Of a stretch of 36,169 nucleotides of DNA, positions 1-8,967 are shown piece by piece (position 1 is the stretch's first letter; every line of letters starts with the position of its first letter). The DNA comes from Salinivirgaceae bacterium (GTDB taxonomy: Bacteria; Bacteroidota; Bacteroidia; Bacteroidales; SZUA-534): the NCBI GenBank assembly GCA_030620515.1, contig JAUXEM010000013.1, positions 1-36,169 of the forward strand, given 5' to 3'. The translations under genes and the position numbers were made by a program. A model generated the notes under the pieces. That model was not told the origin of the DNA and made no database searches. It worked only from the letters and a program-made list of their open reading frames with translations.

Positions 1-112
1 CAAATGAGATTCAAAGAAGTTATTAACATTATACTGTTGATAATCAGCGTGGTTATAGTTTTCGGGCAAACACTAATTAGCTCTATGCAAATAACTGTAC
101 TTTAGATACGGT

Positions 113-1333
113 TTATTTTATGGTTAAATAAATACTTTTACCACTCAGGTATTCATTAATGGTACCAGCTTTATGAAATCCCATTTCAATTTCTATATCA
201 CCTGTATCGTTAAATAGTATTGGTAAGTCAGCAATTTGTCCTTTTGTTTGGGCATATATTTCATCGCGATTATTGAGCGATCCTATCCAAAATTCCTGTT
301 TGCGTTCATCAACAGTAGGTACAATATTACCATTAGCAGAATTTATCTTTAGGGTTAAAATTAAATCTAGATCATTTGGAAAAGCTGCTGCAAGACTATA
401 AGTTGTTCCTTTGCTTATTTCGTCATTATCATTCATTGCCAACAGGTTTGAACCGTGTTTGCCATTTGATGGAAAAGTAATTTCAGTGGTAGGGTCACCA
501 GAATCGTCGCCAATAAATAATTCAATATATTGTTCAAAATCAGGAATAGTAATGCTTTGGCCTAGCTCGGTGTACTTTTTAGTTAAATTGCTCCTTATGT
601 CTGCAGCCTCTATGCTTTTGGCATTAAATAATAGGTTTGCTAGCATTTCTGCATTGTCAACTGTTCCATTGTCAGAGAAATCGGATTTAAGGTTGCCTAA
701 AAATTGTGTTAGTTCGGCAGCATTGTTATTGCTTTGAATAATAACAGAAATAGCAATAAGTATAGCACTTTCATTATTGTTATTGTCAAGACTTAAAAGC
801 TCGAAAGCATTAATGCTAATATCACTTATTTTAAAAACATCTAAAAGTTCGCTTTGAGCTGTTTGCTTGGCTGTTTCATAGTTGTCGCCCAAAGTAATTA
901 GTTGTTTAATGCGGTCGACTACAAGGTGTGAGAGCAAGTTTATGTTTATAGTTGCTTCTTGATTAATAGTTGCAATAGCTTTTAAATTAAGTTGCGACTC
1001 AGATAATAGGCCACTTACCTCGTTGTAATAGTAACCATTGGCTTTAAGTTCAATGTTTGAACTTTCAAGAGGAATATTATCAAGCTCAAATGAGCCATTA
1101 TTGCTTATTATCTCAGAAGTAAAGGATTTACCCGTTTGTTGAAAGTTTGCATCCAACTCGTAAAGTTCAATTACTGTTCCACTAATAAATGGTCCTTTTT
1201 GTACACAACCTGTTAGTTGGTAAATGGTTGGTTCTATAACTTCGTTGTCAATATTGTTGTTTTCATCGCCATCGTCACAGCCTAGAAAAGTAAAGAGTAA
1301 GGCAGTTAAAAAGAGTAAGGTTTTTGTATTCAT
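113..1333 (-). CDS. Secreted lipoprotein, 'QKGPFISGT' family (carboxypeptidase-regulatory-like N-terminus)
   Basis: 406 aa; lipobox LLFTFLGC; N-terminal GCVQKGPFISGTVIELYELD...GKSF...GSFELDNI motif seen in large Bacteroidota/Fibrobacter lipoprotein families. Confidence 0.7.
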   Translation of the reverse strand: MNTKTLLFLTALLFTFLGCDDGDENNNIDNEVIEPTIYQLTGCVQKGPFISGTVIELYELDANFQQTGKSFTSEIISNNGSFELDNIPLESSNIELKANGYYYNEVSGLLSESQLNLKAIATINQEATININLLSHLVVDRIKQLITLGDNYETAKQTAQSELLDVFKISDISINAFELLSLDNNNNESAILIAISVIIQSNNNAAELTQFLGNLKSDFSDNGTVDNAEMLANLLFNAKSIEAADIRSNLTKKYTELGQSITIPDFEQYIELFIGDDSGDPTTEITFPSNGKHGSNLLAMNDNDEISKGTTYSLAAAFPNDLDLILTLKINSANGNIVPTVDERKQEFWIGSLNNRDEIYAQTKGQIADLPILFNDTGDIEIEMGFHKAGTINEYLSGKSIYLTIK

Positions 1334-1358
1334 GGTTTATTATTTTAGTGTAAAATAA

Positions 1359-1925
1359 TTAAGGTAATTCTACATGTGCAGGAAAACGATCTACATCAAT
1401 TTCAAATAATTCACCACTATATATTTCATAGGCTATTACGCCATATTTATTGGTATAAAATAATTTCCTAACATCTGTATCGTTTACCTGCTCGTTGTTA
1501 TCGGTAAAACCATTTACATAATTAAAAGTGTATACATAATTAAAAGTATAGCCACCAATAAGATAAGTACTATATGTGCTTGATGGTTGCATGGAACACG
1601 ATTCCATACTTCCCCAACAAACAGTTAAGTTATTAGGATCACGATCGTATCTCCACCATAAACTATCATCTTGCAATGATGTATAAGAGATATATAAATA
1701 CTCAACGTTCAAACTTTTACTCGAATTACTAATACTTCTATTTACATATTCAATAACAAAAGCATCCACCTTATTTTCACAGGAGTAAAATATAGAATCT
1801 CCCTCTTCAAACAAAAACAAGGTATCTTTATCTATATAGCTGTATTGTTTGGGGTCACAAGCCTTAAAAATAAATATTATTGCTGCTATTAAAAAAAGGA
1901 AAAAAAACTGTCTCATATATTTCAT
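1359..1925 (-). CDS. Hypothetical lipoprotein
   Basis: 188 aa; hydrophobic N-terminus ending in FKAC (lipobox-like); no recognised domain. Confidence 0.6.
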   Translation of the reverse strand: MKYMRQFFFLFLIAAIIFIFKACDPKQYSYIDKDTLFLFEEGDSIFYSCENKVDAFVIEYVNRSISNSSKSLNVEYLYISYTSLQDDSLWWRYDRDPNNLTVCWGSMESCSMQPSSTYSTYLIGGYTFNYVYTFNYVNGFTDNNEQVNDTDVRKLFYTNKYGVIAYEIYSGELFEIDVDRFPAHVELP

Positions 1926-1931
1926 GTTTAA

Positions 1932-3740
1932 TTATTCTTGCATTGAATTATTTCTAACTGGTAAATGTTCGCATCCAGTGTAGTTTTCAGTTGAATAGAC
2001 CTTAAATGTAAGATTATTTATATTTGTATTTGCAAAAAAACTATTCCCGTTTGTAATATCCACTTTAAAACCAGGTCCAAAATAGATACTATTAGCCGCA
2101 TTGAGTTCTAATGAATTGTTATTTAGTAAAATTGGGGAAGAACAAGTTATGCTATTGTCAGCATATACAATGCTATTGGAGTTTGAACTTTGACTATAAG
2201 TAATATTGTCTGAATAATTTTTATTTAAAGTTGATAGCCAATACAGATTATGCAATAACATATAATCTAAGCCATTGTATTGGCCTCGCTCTACATCTTC
2301 TAAATTCCGTTCGGGCCAAACCAAACGCGAGTGATATGCCCATTCTCCACCATTATTATCAGGGTTAAAATAAAATGGTCCACATTTGGGGGCTTTACTT
2401 AAAAGCTCATGTATAAACGATGAATGATCGGTTGTAATACGAGAATAATCGTTATTTAGTATACACCAAATTAAAGGTAAATGTTCGTATTTTGCTACTA
2501 TATTTTGATTTTGCTTATCTATTAATATTTCATATGGTGGTTTATTATCTTCATCGGTAAGGTTAGCCGTTGCACACAGGGTTCGCAATTCATAATCATC
2601 ATCAACAATATCATGTAAACAAGTGTATTTTGATCTAACCGTTGATACTCTATTTATAGGTACAAAATCATATATCTTTTCATGATACCCACCTCCTTTT
2701 ATAGACAGTTCCACATCTACAAAAGAAAATGGAGCTGGGAGTGGTGTATAAATAACGCCAACAGCCTCATATACATCTAAAGAAAGGCATGTTTGTATAA
2801 GCGGTGTTGCCAACATTTTTTTATAAATAAGTTCCGAATAATTTGGAGGCAAAAAGCTACTATTACCAGTTAGTCTGTTCCCTGCTTTTGCAAAAGCATA
2901 AGCCATATAAAGCATAGTTCCATCTGTACCATCTCCATCTGGCACAAGATTATTTGTTGCAGGATTTTCAACATACCACTTGTAGGCTAAATCATCCTTA
3001 ATATTCGATGGTGGCATTATGTCCCAAGCAATAGTATGAACCATATTGTTGTGTTGCATCATATTCATAATTCTGTCAATATCTGCTTGAACTTCACTTT
3101 TAAAATAAATTAATTGTCCATCAACGTATTCATTATCTACTAAAGCAATTATCAACGAGTATGCCTCCAGTAAATGCCAAACATTGTCTTCGCTCATTTC
3201 ATTATTACCATTTTCATAAACACTATCAGGATCAAAAACAGATCCAAATTTTACTGAATTTTGTTTAAAATAACTATCGTAACCATCATTAGCAAATTTT
3301 GAGATAAAGTCAGGAGTAATATCCGATCGAATAAAAAACCCATTTAAGTCTGAGCTTTGGTTTACTTGTGGATCTCTATAATACATTTCTGCCTGAGCGT
3401 CAAGCCTATCAAATGTTTTTAATGCATAATATAAATCTTTTACAGTTTGTGTATAATCTTGATTATATGTTTTTAATAATTTATACTCAGTGGCTAACAT
3501 TCCAATATAATGACTAAATGTACCATTCCCATCATCCCAATGAATATCAGTTCCGGATTCAGAAATTCTAGCAGCCGGTAAATTAGTTCCTTGCTCATGA
3601 TAAAAACTGCTAACTTTTACAAAGTTTTTTAACCTTTCACGATAGTACCAGTATTTTTCAAGATTCTTTTCTTTTGATTGTGAATAACCTTGTGCTGTTA
3701 TACTAAACAATATTATTGTTATTATTAATATCTTTTCCAT
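1932..3740 (-). CDS. Secreted hypothetical protein, all-alpha catalytic-like N-terminal region plus C-terminal '3-coathanger stack'-like segment
   Basis: 602 aa; signal peptide (MEKILIITIILFSITAQGYSQ); C-terminal NSITCSSPILLNNNSLELNAANSIYFGPGFKVDITNGNSFFANT resembles coathanger-stack repeats of Bacteroidota secreted proteins. Confidence 0.6.
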   Translation of the reverse strand: MEKILIITIILFSITAQGYSQSKEKNLEKYWYYRERLKNFVKVSSFYHEQGTNLPAARISESGTDIHWDDGNGTFSHYIGMLATEYKLLKTYNQDYTQTVKDLYYALKTFDRLDAQAEMYYRDPQVNQSSDLNGFFIRSDITPDFISKFANDGYDSYFKQNSVKFGSVFDPDSVYENGNNEMSEDNVWHLLEAYSLIIALVDNEYVDGQLIYFKSEVQADIDRIMNMMQHNNMVHTIAWDIMPPSNIKDDLAYKWYVENPATNNLVPDGDGTDGTMLYMAYAFAKAGNRLTGNSSFLPPNYSELIYKKMLATPLIQTCLSLDVYEAVGVIYTPLPAPFSFVDVELSIKGGGYHEKIYDFVPINRVSTVRSKYTCLHDIVDDDYELRTLCATANLTDEDNKPPYEILIDKQNQNIVAKYEHLPLIWCILNNDYSRITTDHSSFIHELLSKAPKCGPFYFNPDNNGGEWAYHSRLVWPERNLEDVERGQYNGLDYMLLHNLYWLSTLNKNYSDNITYSQSSNSNSIVYADNSITCSSPILLNNNSLELNAANSIYFGPGFKVDITNGNSFFANTNINNLTFKVYSTENYTGCEHLPVRNNSMQE

Positions 3741-3787
3741 AATACTTCAATTTAAATAATTCAATAGCCTTATTTGAGAAAGTACTA

Positions 3788-5035
3788 TTACTCGGTTAAT
3801 ATCATTCTTTTTGTATCCACCAACTGCCCATTAACAATTAGCGAATACAAATACATACCTGCAGTTAATTCATGAGCACTAATAATCTGTGTGCCAATGC
3901 CAGTTTGGTTTATTTCATAACATTTAAGCTGTGTACCATTTAAATCGTAAATGCAAATCATTGCATGGCTAGCTTCACTCATAACAGTATAATTTATACT
4001 GGTTGATTGAGAGAATGGGTTAGGGTTGTTTTGCTCAATGCTATTCGCAGTTGTTAGTTCTGTAGTGCCACTTTTCTGGCATCCACTATCTTTTGTTTTC
4101 AACTTTGATATTTCGTAATCAAGTTCATCGATTATAATCTGTTGCTCTTTAATAGCTTCAACTAAATAAGGAATTACTCCACTGTAATTTACAAATTTCT
4201 CTCCTTTTTCATTTGTTTCAACAACTTCAGGTATTATTTTCTCAATATCTTGAGCTAGAAATCCACTTTTATCCTTCTTAATTTTCTCTTTAAAATTCTC
4301 AATATCACCGCTATAATCAATTAGCCCATTAATTATTGAATCGTTCTTCAGCTCTTCGTCTGGGGTTAAAATAAACTTATAAGTAACGCCTTTTAGGTTT
4401 TTAACTTTGTTTAAAGAACCATTTATTTTTTTAATATCCTTTTTCTTGTTTTTGTCGCTATTGGTAAATGCATTGCCACTCCCATCAAGATACCATTTTA
4501 GATTCATTCCATCTTCATCGAGTACTTTTAGTAAATACCCATAATCACCCGCACTCCAAATTACAGCAAAGTCGCTATCTCCATAAAAACCACTACTTTC
4601 AGAATGGGTGTGTTCAAATATAGTTCCCATATAGCTTGTATTACTTTTATTAGGATTAAAATCATAGCTTGTAGTTTGGCCACCAGAACCTTTGTAGTCT
4701 CTATGAATTATTCCATTTCCGTTTCCAACTCTTAATTTGTTGTGAATATAGGTAGCATCTTGTCTAAATTCCATTACAAGTCTTGCGCTTGTTTCATCGT
4801 AGATCGCTAATGTGTTAGGAGCTGACCATGGCGAGGTGTGATAGTTTCCAATAATCCAAGAATGATTATTACCATTTAACATACGAATTAATGTAATATG
4901 ATCACCCCCAAGTGTAAGCCTGGCATCTGTAGGTGTAGTTCCTATTCCTGTTTTTCCACTGGAATTTACTTCAATTTGCGCACTTCCTATAGCGGAAATA
5001 GATAAAACACATGCTAAAATTATTAGTTTTTTCAT
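3788..5035 (-). CDS. Tail fiber domain (peptidase S74-like chaperone) protein with T9SS type A C-terminal sorting domain
   Basis: 415 aa; signal peptide; NSDKNKKKDIKKI...GFLAQDIEKIIPEVV...VNYSGVIPYLVEAIKEQ (S74-like); C-terminus NNPNPFSQSTSINY...LTAGMYLYSLIVNGQLVDTKRMILTE (Por_Secre_tail). Confidence 0.85.
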   Translation of the reverse strand: MKKLIILACVLSISAIGSAQIEVNSSGKTGIGTTPTDARLTLGGDHITLIRMLNGNNHSWIIGNYHTSPWSAPNTLAIYDETSARLVMEFRQDATYIHNKLRVGNGNGIIHRDYKGSGGQTTSYDFNPNKSNTSYMGTIFEHTHSESSGFYGDSDFAVIWSAGDYGYLLKVLDEDGMNLKWYLDGSGNAFTNSDKNKKKDIKKINGSLNKVKNLKGVTYKFILTPDEELKNDSIINGLIDYSGDIENFKEKIKKDKSGFLAQDIEKIIPEVVETNEKGEKFVNYSGVIPYLVEAIKEQQIIIDELDYEISKLKTKDSGCQKSGTTELTTANSIEQNNPNPFSQSTSINYTVMSEASHAMICIYDLNGTQLKCYEINQTGIGTQIISAHELTAGMYLYSLIVNGQLVDTKRMILTE

Positions 5036-5114
5036 AGTTGTAATTTTTTTGTTTTGTTTAATACAACTAAGTTAGCTTGTTTCAGGATCGGAGGTTGTCC
5101 CTTTCAAACTCACG

Positions 5115-5378
5115 CTAGTTTAAACAGATTCTAAATAAGGGGGGTAGTTTTTGTTTGTTATTTTCTAAAATAGTATAGCTTCCTCTTTGTCGGCAGAAAG
5201 GTATTTTTACACCTAACACTTGTTCTATTTTCTTTTTATGCGCGCTTAACCTTCTTGAGCTAATTTTCATTCGCTTAGCAAAGTCATTGCGGCTGCCAGT
5301 ATTCTCTAGGCTAAGCTCCATAAGTATTCTAAGTGTGGTTTCTGAGCTTTTTAAGTCTTCCATATTGGTGTTTTTCAT
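5115..5378 (-). CDS. Small winged-HTH-like DNA-binding protein
   Basis: 87 aa; helix-turn-helix pattern NDFAKRMKISSRRLSAHKKKIEQVLGVKIPFCRQRGSYTI. Confidence 0.5.
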   Translation of the reverse strand: MKNTNMEDLKSSETTLRILMELSLENTGSRNDFAKRMKISSRRLSAHKKKIEQVLGVKIPFCRQRGSYTILENNKQKLPPLFRICLN

Positions 5379-5477
5379 GAGTGTGGTTAAATGGCTTGTT
5401 ATGATAAATAAATGTACAAAAGATATTTTATAAAGTAAAATCGTTATTTCTGTTATGCAAACATAAAAACTATAGTA

Positions 5478-5731
5478 GGGCTTGCTGAAAAAGTCAGAAG
5501 TGATTTAGCTACAAACATAGCAAGACGTAGATGTATTAATATACTTCGAGTCGCAGATAGTGAAGTAGATGAATCACTTCTGACTAACATATTAGAATAT
5601 AAAATAAGGAAAAATTGTAAAAAGAGGTGCATGGGAATTGGTAAAATATCATAAGAAACCTTGCACCTAAAGATTGAAAAGTCTTTGTAACTAATTGAAT
5701 TTATATGATGTATGTGTTTTTCAGCAAGCCC
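5478..5731. mobile_element. MITE-like non-autonomous element (254 bp), 15-bp perfect TIRs, 7-bp TSD
   Basis: GGGCTTGCTGAAAAA (5478-5492) vs TTTTTCAGCAAGCCC (5717-5731); flanking direct repeats TATAGTA at 5471-5477 and 5732-5738; no ORF inside. Confidence 0.85.
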
Positions 5732-5766
5732 TATAGTAGTTTTGTAGACAGGAGATAAAAAAGAAA

Positions 5767-5792
5767 GGCTGTCTCAATATCTTGAAACAGCC
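5767..5792 (-). terminator. Intrinsic terminator downstream of the DUF2723 gene
   Basis: Minus strand GGCTGTTTCAA-gata-TTGAGACAGCC followed by TTTCTTTTTT. Confidence 0.75.
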
Positions 5793-5819
5793 ACTTTTTA
5801 GTATACTATATTTATTTTA

Positions 5820-8800
5820 TTAGTTCATTGAAATGGAATATAACTGGTACATTTCTTCAAGAATTGGTTCAAGCTCTTTAACTAATTCTGTTTGATTATT
5901 GCGCTTAGCTACATCGTGTAACCATTGAACGGTTACAAAAGCCAGTTGCTTGTCTTGATTTGAAGCCCCTTTATATGTTTTATCTAATTCAACATAGTAA
6001 GTAATATCATGTAACGCATCGTTAGCCATTACAAGCGATAACTCAGCACCTTTCTCATTTAAGCCAGCGGCAAAAAAGGCTTCAATAAAATGATTATCGA
6101 AATATTCAATCTTCATTTTATCAGTTGGTAAAATCTCCAAACATCGGTTTAGTACAAGTTGAGCCGAATCTATTTTATTCTCTTTGGATAATTCTTTTGC
6201 TAAACGCCCAAAATTATTTCTAATTTTTACAATACGAATAGTTCTACGAGTATTTTCATTAAGATAAACTTTTGGTTTACCCATGTTTCCCCAACGGAAT
6301 TTATTCATTAAATTATCGTAAAGAATATCAGAATTAATTCTTCCAATTGCTTGAATATCATATTTTGTTTTTATTGGAACAAAGCGAGATGCAAAACCCT
6401 CAAGTTGGAAATAGTCTTTCATGTTGGTTTCGTTACCCGAACCTACCGAAACAAAATATATTGGTCGTTCCCATTCTGAATTAGCAAGTAAATCGAGAAT
6501 CATCATATCGTTTTTAAGCACATAATTTGATCCCATGCTCCATAAAATCTCATCTTCAATAAGGTGTGCATCTTCAGGCCTAACCACATTGTTAGCCATA
6601 ACCTTTGCTGAGTCAACAGTAATTTTAAACTTTTTGGTTGGGAAGTAATCTGTTTTATCATTCATATTAGTTGATAGCTTTGTTCTATCGTCGTTACTTC
6701 CAACAAAATCAATAATTGACTTTAATTCAACATGCTCAGTAAGGCGTTTATCTTCAAATACCGGAACCTGATCGCGCTTGCCAGTAACATATTGGTCTCG
6801 TGTAAGGCTAAAAGGTATTGGTTCTGACTCGTAGTACTTAGATTTCATTTGATCGATATACCAATCGGTAATTAAGTAGGGCAAACATATTACCCTTACA
6901 TCGGTTCTAACCTCTTCCACCTCTTGAATATACCAAAGGGGGAAAGTATCGTTATCGCCATTGGTAAAAATAACCCCATCTTTTTCACAGGTTTGTAGGT
7001 AGTTATAGGCAAAATCGCGAGCAATATAACTATCTGACCTATCGTGATCGTCCCAATTTTCAGCAGCCATTAATCCAGGAATAAAGAGAGTAACAACAGT
7101 TGCTACAGCAGCACTCGGTAAATCGCTAAGATATTTCTTTAAAATATCGTATAAAGCAAAGGTTCCTAATCCAATCCAAATAGCAAAGGCATAAAATGAG
7201 CCGGCAAATGCGTAATCACGTTCACGCGGTTGCCTTGGGTACTGATTTAGGTAAATTACAATGGCCAAACCTGTTAGAATAAATAAGGCCATTACTATCC
7301 AGGCGTTCTTTTTATCTTTATTAAAATGATATATAAGCCCTAATAATCCTAACAAGAAAGGAAGCATATAATATTTATTGTGTGCTTTGTTATTGGCATA
7401 AACCGAGGGTAAATTTTCTTGCGAACCTAGTTTAAGAAAGCTTTGGTCAAAAAAGTCTAATCCAGTTAGCCAGTTTCCTTTTAATGGGCCACCATGTCCT
7501 TGAATATCGTTCTGCTTTCCGGAAAAGTTCCACATAAAATATCGAACATACATATGCCCTATCTGATAGCGGAATAGAAAACGTAGATTTTCGCTAAACT
7601 TTGGTTTAATGAACGTTTCCATTTCGCCACGGTTATTCAATGCTTTTACCTTGTAGCCTTTAACTTTTGCCCACATTTTATAATCGTTTACATGGTGAGC
7701 TTGCGAGCTGTACATTCTTGGGAAGAAGGTAGTTAGCTTATTGTTATAGTTATATTTAATTTTTTTACGGCCTTCAACATACTTACCGTCTTTTTTAACC
7801 CATGTTTTAGCACCGTCGGCATAAGGGTTTTTTGTGTCAATGGGTGTATTGTAGTATTGTCCCGAAAATAAGGGACGGTCCCCATATTGTTCACGGTTTA
7901 AGTAACCTAGTAATGAAAATGCATCTTCCGGATTATTTTGATCGATTGGAGGAGTGGCGTTAGAGCGTATTACAATAACAGCGTACGAACTGTAACCTAT
8001 CATCATAAATGTAAACGATATTAGTATGAGGTTAAATATTGGATGTTGTTTTTTGCGAGTGTAATAAATTAACCAGGTTAAAATACCAGCCATAGCAATT
8101 ATAAAAAATAACATACCACTATTAAAAGGCAATTTAAGTGTATTAACAAATATTAAATCGAAAATAAATGCGGTTTTAACAACACCAGGTACAACACCCC
8201 ACATAATAAAACCAAGTATTATACCTGAAATAATTAGCGACCAAAAAACTCCTTTTGGAGTTGTTTCGTATTTTCTAAAATAGTAAACCAATACCATTGC
8301 CGGAATTGCCAATAGGTTTAGTAGGTGTACACCAATTGATAAGCCTACAACATAGGCAATAAGTATAATCCATCGTTCACTGTATTTATCATCGGCAATA
8401 TTTTCCCATTTAAGGATTGCCCAGAAAATAAAAGCAGTAAACAAAGAGGATGTTGCGTAAACTTCCCCTTCAACAGCCGAAAACCAGAAAGTGTCAGAGA
8501 AAGTATAAGCTAAAGCTCCAACCAATCCACTACCTAATATTGCAATGGTTTGTCCTTTGGTTAATTCCTGACCAGCCTTAATTAATTTTTTAGCTAAATG
8601 GGTAATAGTCCAGAATAAGAATAATATAGTGAAAGCACTTGCTAATGCCGACATTATATTCGCCATCATAGCTACTTTTTCAAGATTACCACCTGCAAAA
8701 AGAGTAAAGAAGCGAGTAAGCAACATAAAGAATGGAGCCCCAGGTGGGTGTCCTACTTCTAATTTAAAGCCTGTAGCTATAAACTCACCACAATCCCAGA

Positions 8801-8894
8801 AGCTGGCTGTTGGCTCAATCGTTAAAATGTAAACAACAGCTGCCACCGCAAAAGCTACCCAGCCTAGAATAATATTAAGTTTTTGATATTTCAT
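5820..8894 (-). CDS. DUF2723 family multi-pass membrane protein (TMEM260-like)
   Basis: 1024 aa; N-terminus GWVAFAVAAVVYILTIEPTASFWDCGEFIATGFKLEVGHPPGAPFFMLL is the DUF2723 signature. Confidence 0.9.
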   Translation of the reverse strand: MKYQKLNIILGWVAFAVAAVVYILTIEPTASFWDCGEFIATGFKLEVGHPPGAPFFMLLTRFFTLFAGGNLEKVAMMANIMSALASAFTILFLFWTITHLAKKLIKAGQELTKGQTIAILGSGLVGALAYTFSDTFWFSAVEGEVYATSSLFTAFIFWAILKWENIADDKYSERWIILIAYVVGLSIGVHLLNLLAIPAMVLVYYFRKYETTPKGVFWSLIISGIILGFIMWGVVPGVVKTAFIFDLIFVNTLKLPFNSGMLFFIIAMAGILTWLIYYTRKKQHPIFNLILISFTFMMIGYSSYAVIVIRSNATPPIDQNNPEDAFSLLGYLNREQYGDRPLFSGQYYNTPIDTKNPYADGAKTWVKKDGKYVEGRKKIKYNYNNKLTTFFPRMYSSQAHHVNDYKMWAKVKGYKVKALNNRGEMETFIKPKFSENLRFLFRYQIGHMYVRYFMWNFSGKQNDIQGHGGPLKGNWLTGLDFFDQSFLKLGSQENLPSVYANNKAHNKYYMLPFLLGLLGLIYHFNKDKKNAWIVMALFILTGLAIVIYLNQYPRQPRERDYAFAGSFYAFAIWIGLGTFALYDILKKYLSDLPSAAVATVVTLFIPGLMAAENWDDHDRSDSYIARDFAYNYLQTCEKDGVIFTNGDNDTFPLWYIQEVEEVRTDVRVICLPYLITDWYIDQMKSKYYESEPIPFSLTRDQYVTGKRDQVPVFEDKRLTEHVELKSIIDFVGSNDDRTKLSTNMNDKTDYFPTKKFKITVDSAKVMANNVVRPEDAHLIEDEILWSMGSNYVLKNDMMILDLLANSEWERPIYFVSVGSGNETNMKDYFQLEGFASRFVPIKTKYDIQAIGRINSDILYDNLMNKFRWGNMGKPKVYLNENTRRTIRIVKIRNNFGRLAKELSKENKIDSAQLVLNRCLEILPTDKMKIEYFDNHFIEAFFAAGLNEKGAELSLVMANDALHDITYYVELDKTYKGASNQDKQLAFVTVQWLHDVAKRNNQTELVKELEPILEEMYQLYSISMN

Positions 8895-8967
8895 TGTTTA
8901 TAATTTTTTTCTATAATTTACTATAAATGAGTTAATGTGTTTTTATTTATTAGGTGTCTATTACTAG

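Noticed and set aside
4-106. 33-aa hydrophobic micro-ORF (MRFKEVINIILLIISVVIVFGQTLISSMQITVL)
   Set aside because: Signal-peptide-like but too short and at the window edge; could be part of a decayed gene, not supportable here.
411-737. Plus-strand ORF of 108 aa
   Set aside because: Antisense to the 113-1333 lipoprotein; the same reasoning excludes the other short ORFs lying opposite clear CDSs (e.g. 8629, 13428, 13902, 22904, 24139, 25618, 26136, 29331, 32519, 32807, 34114).
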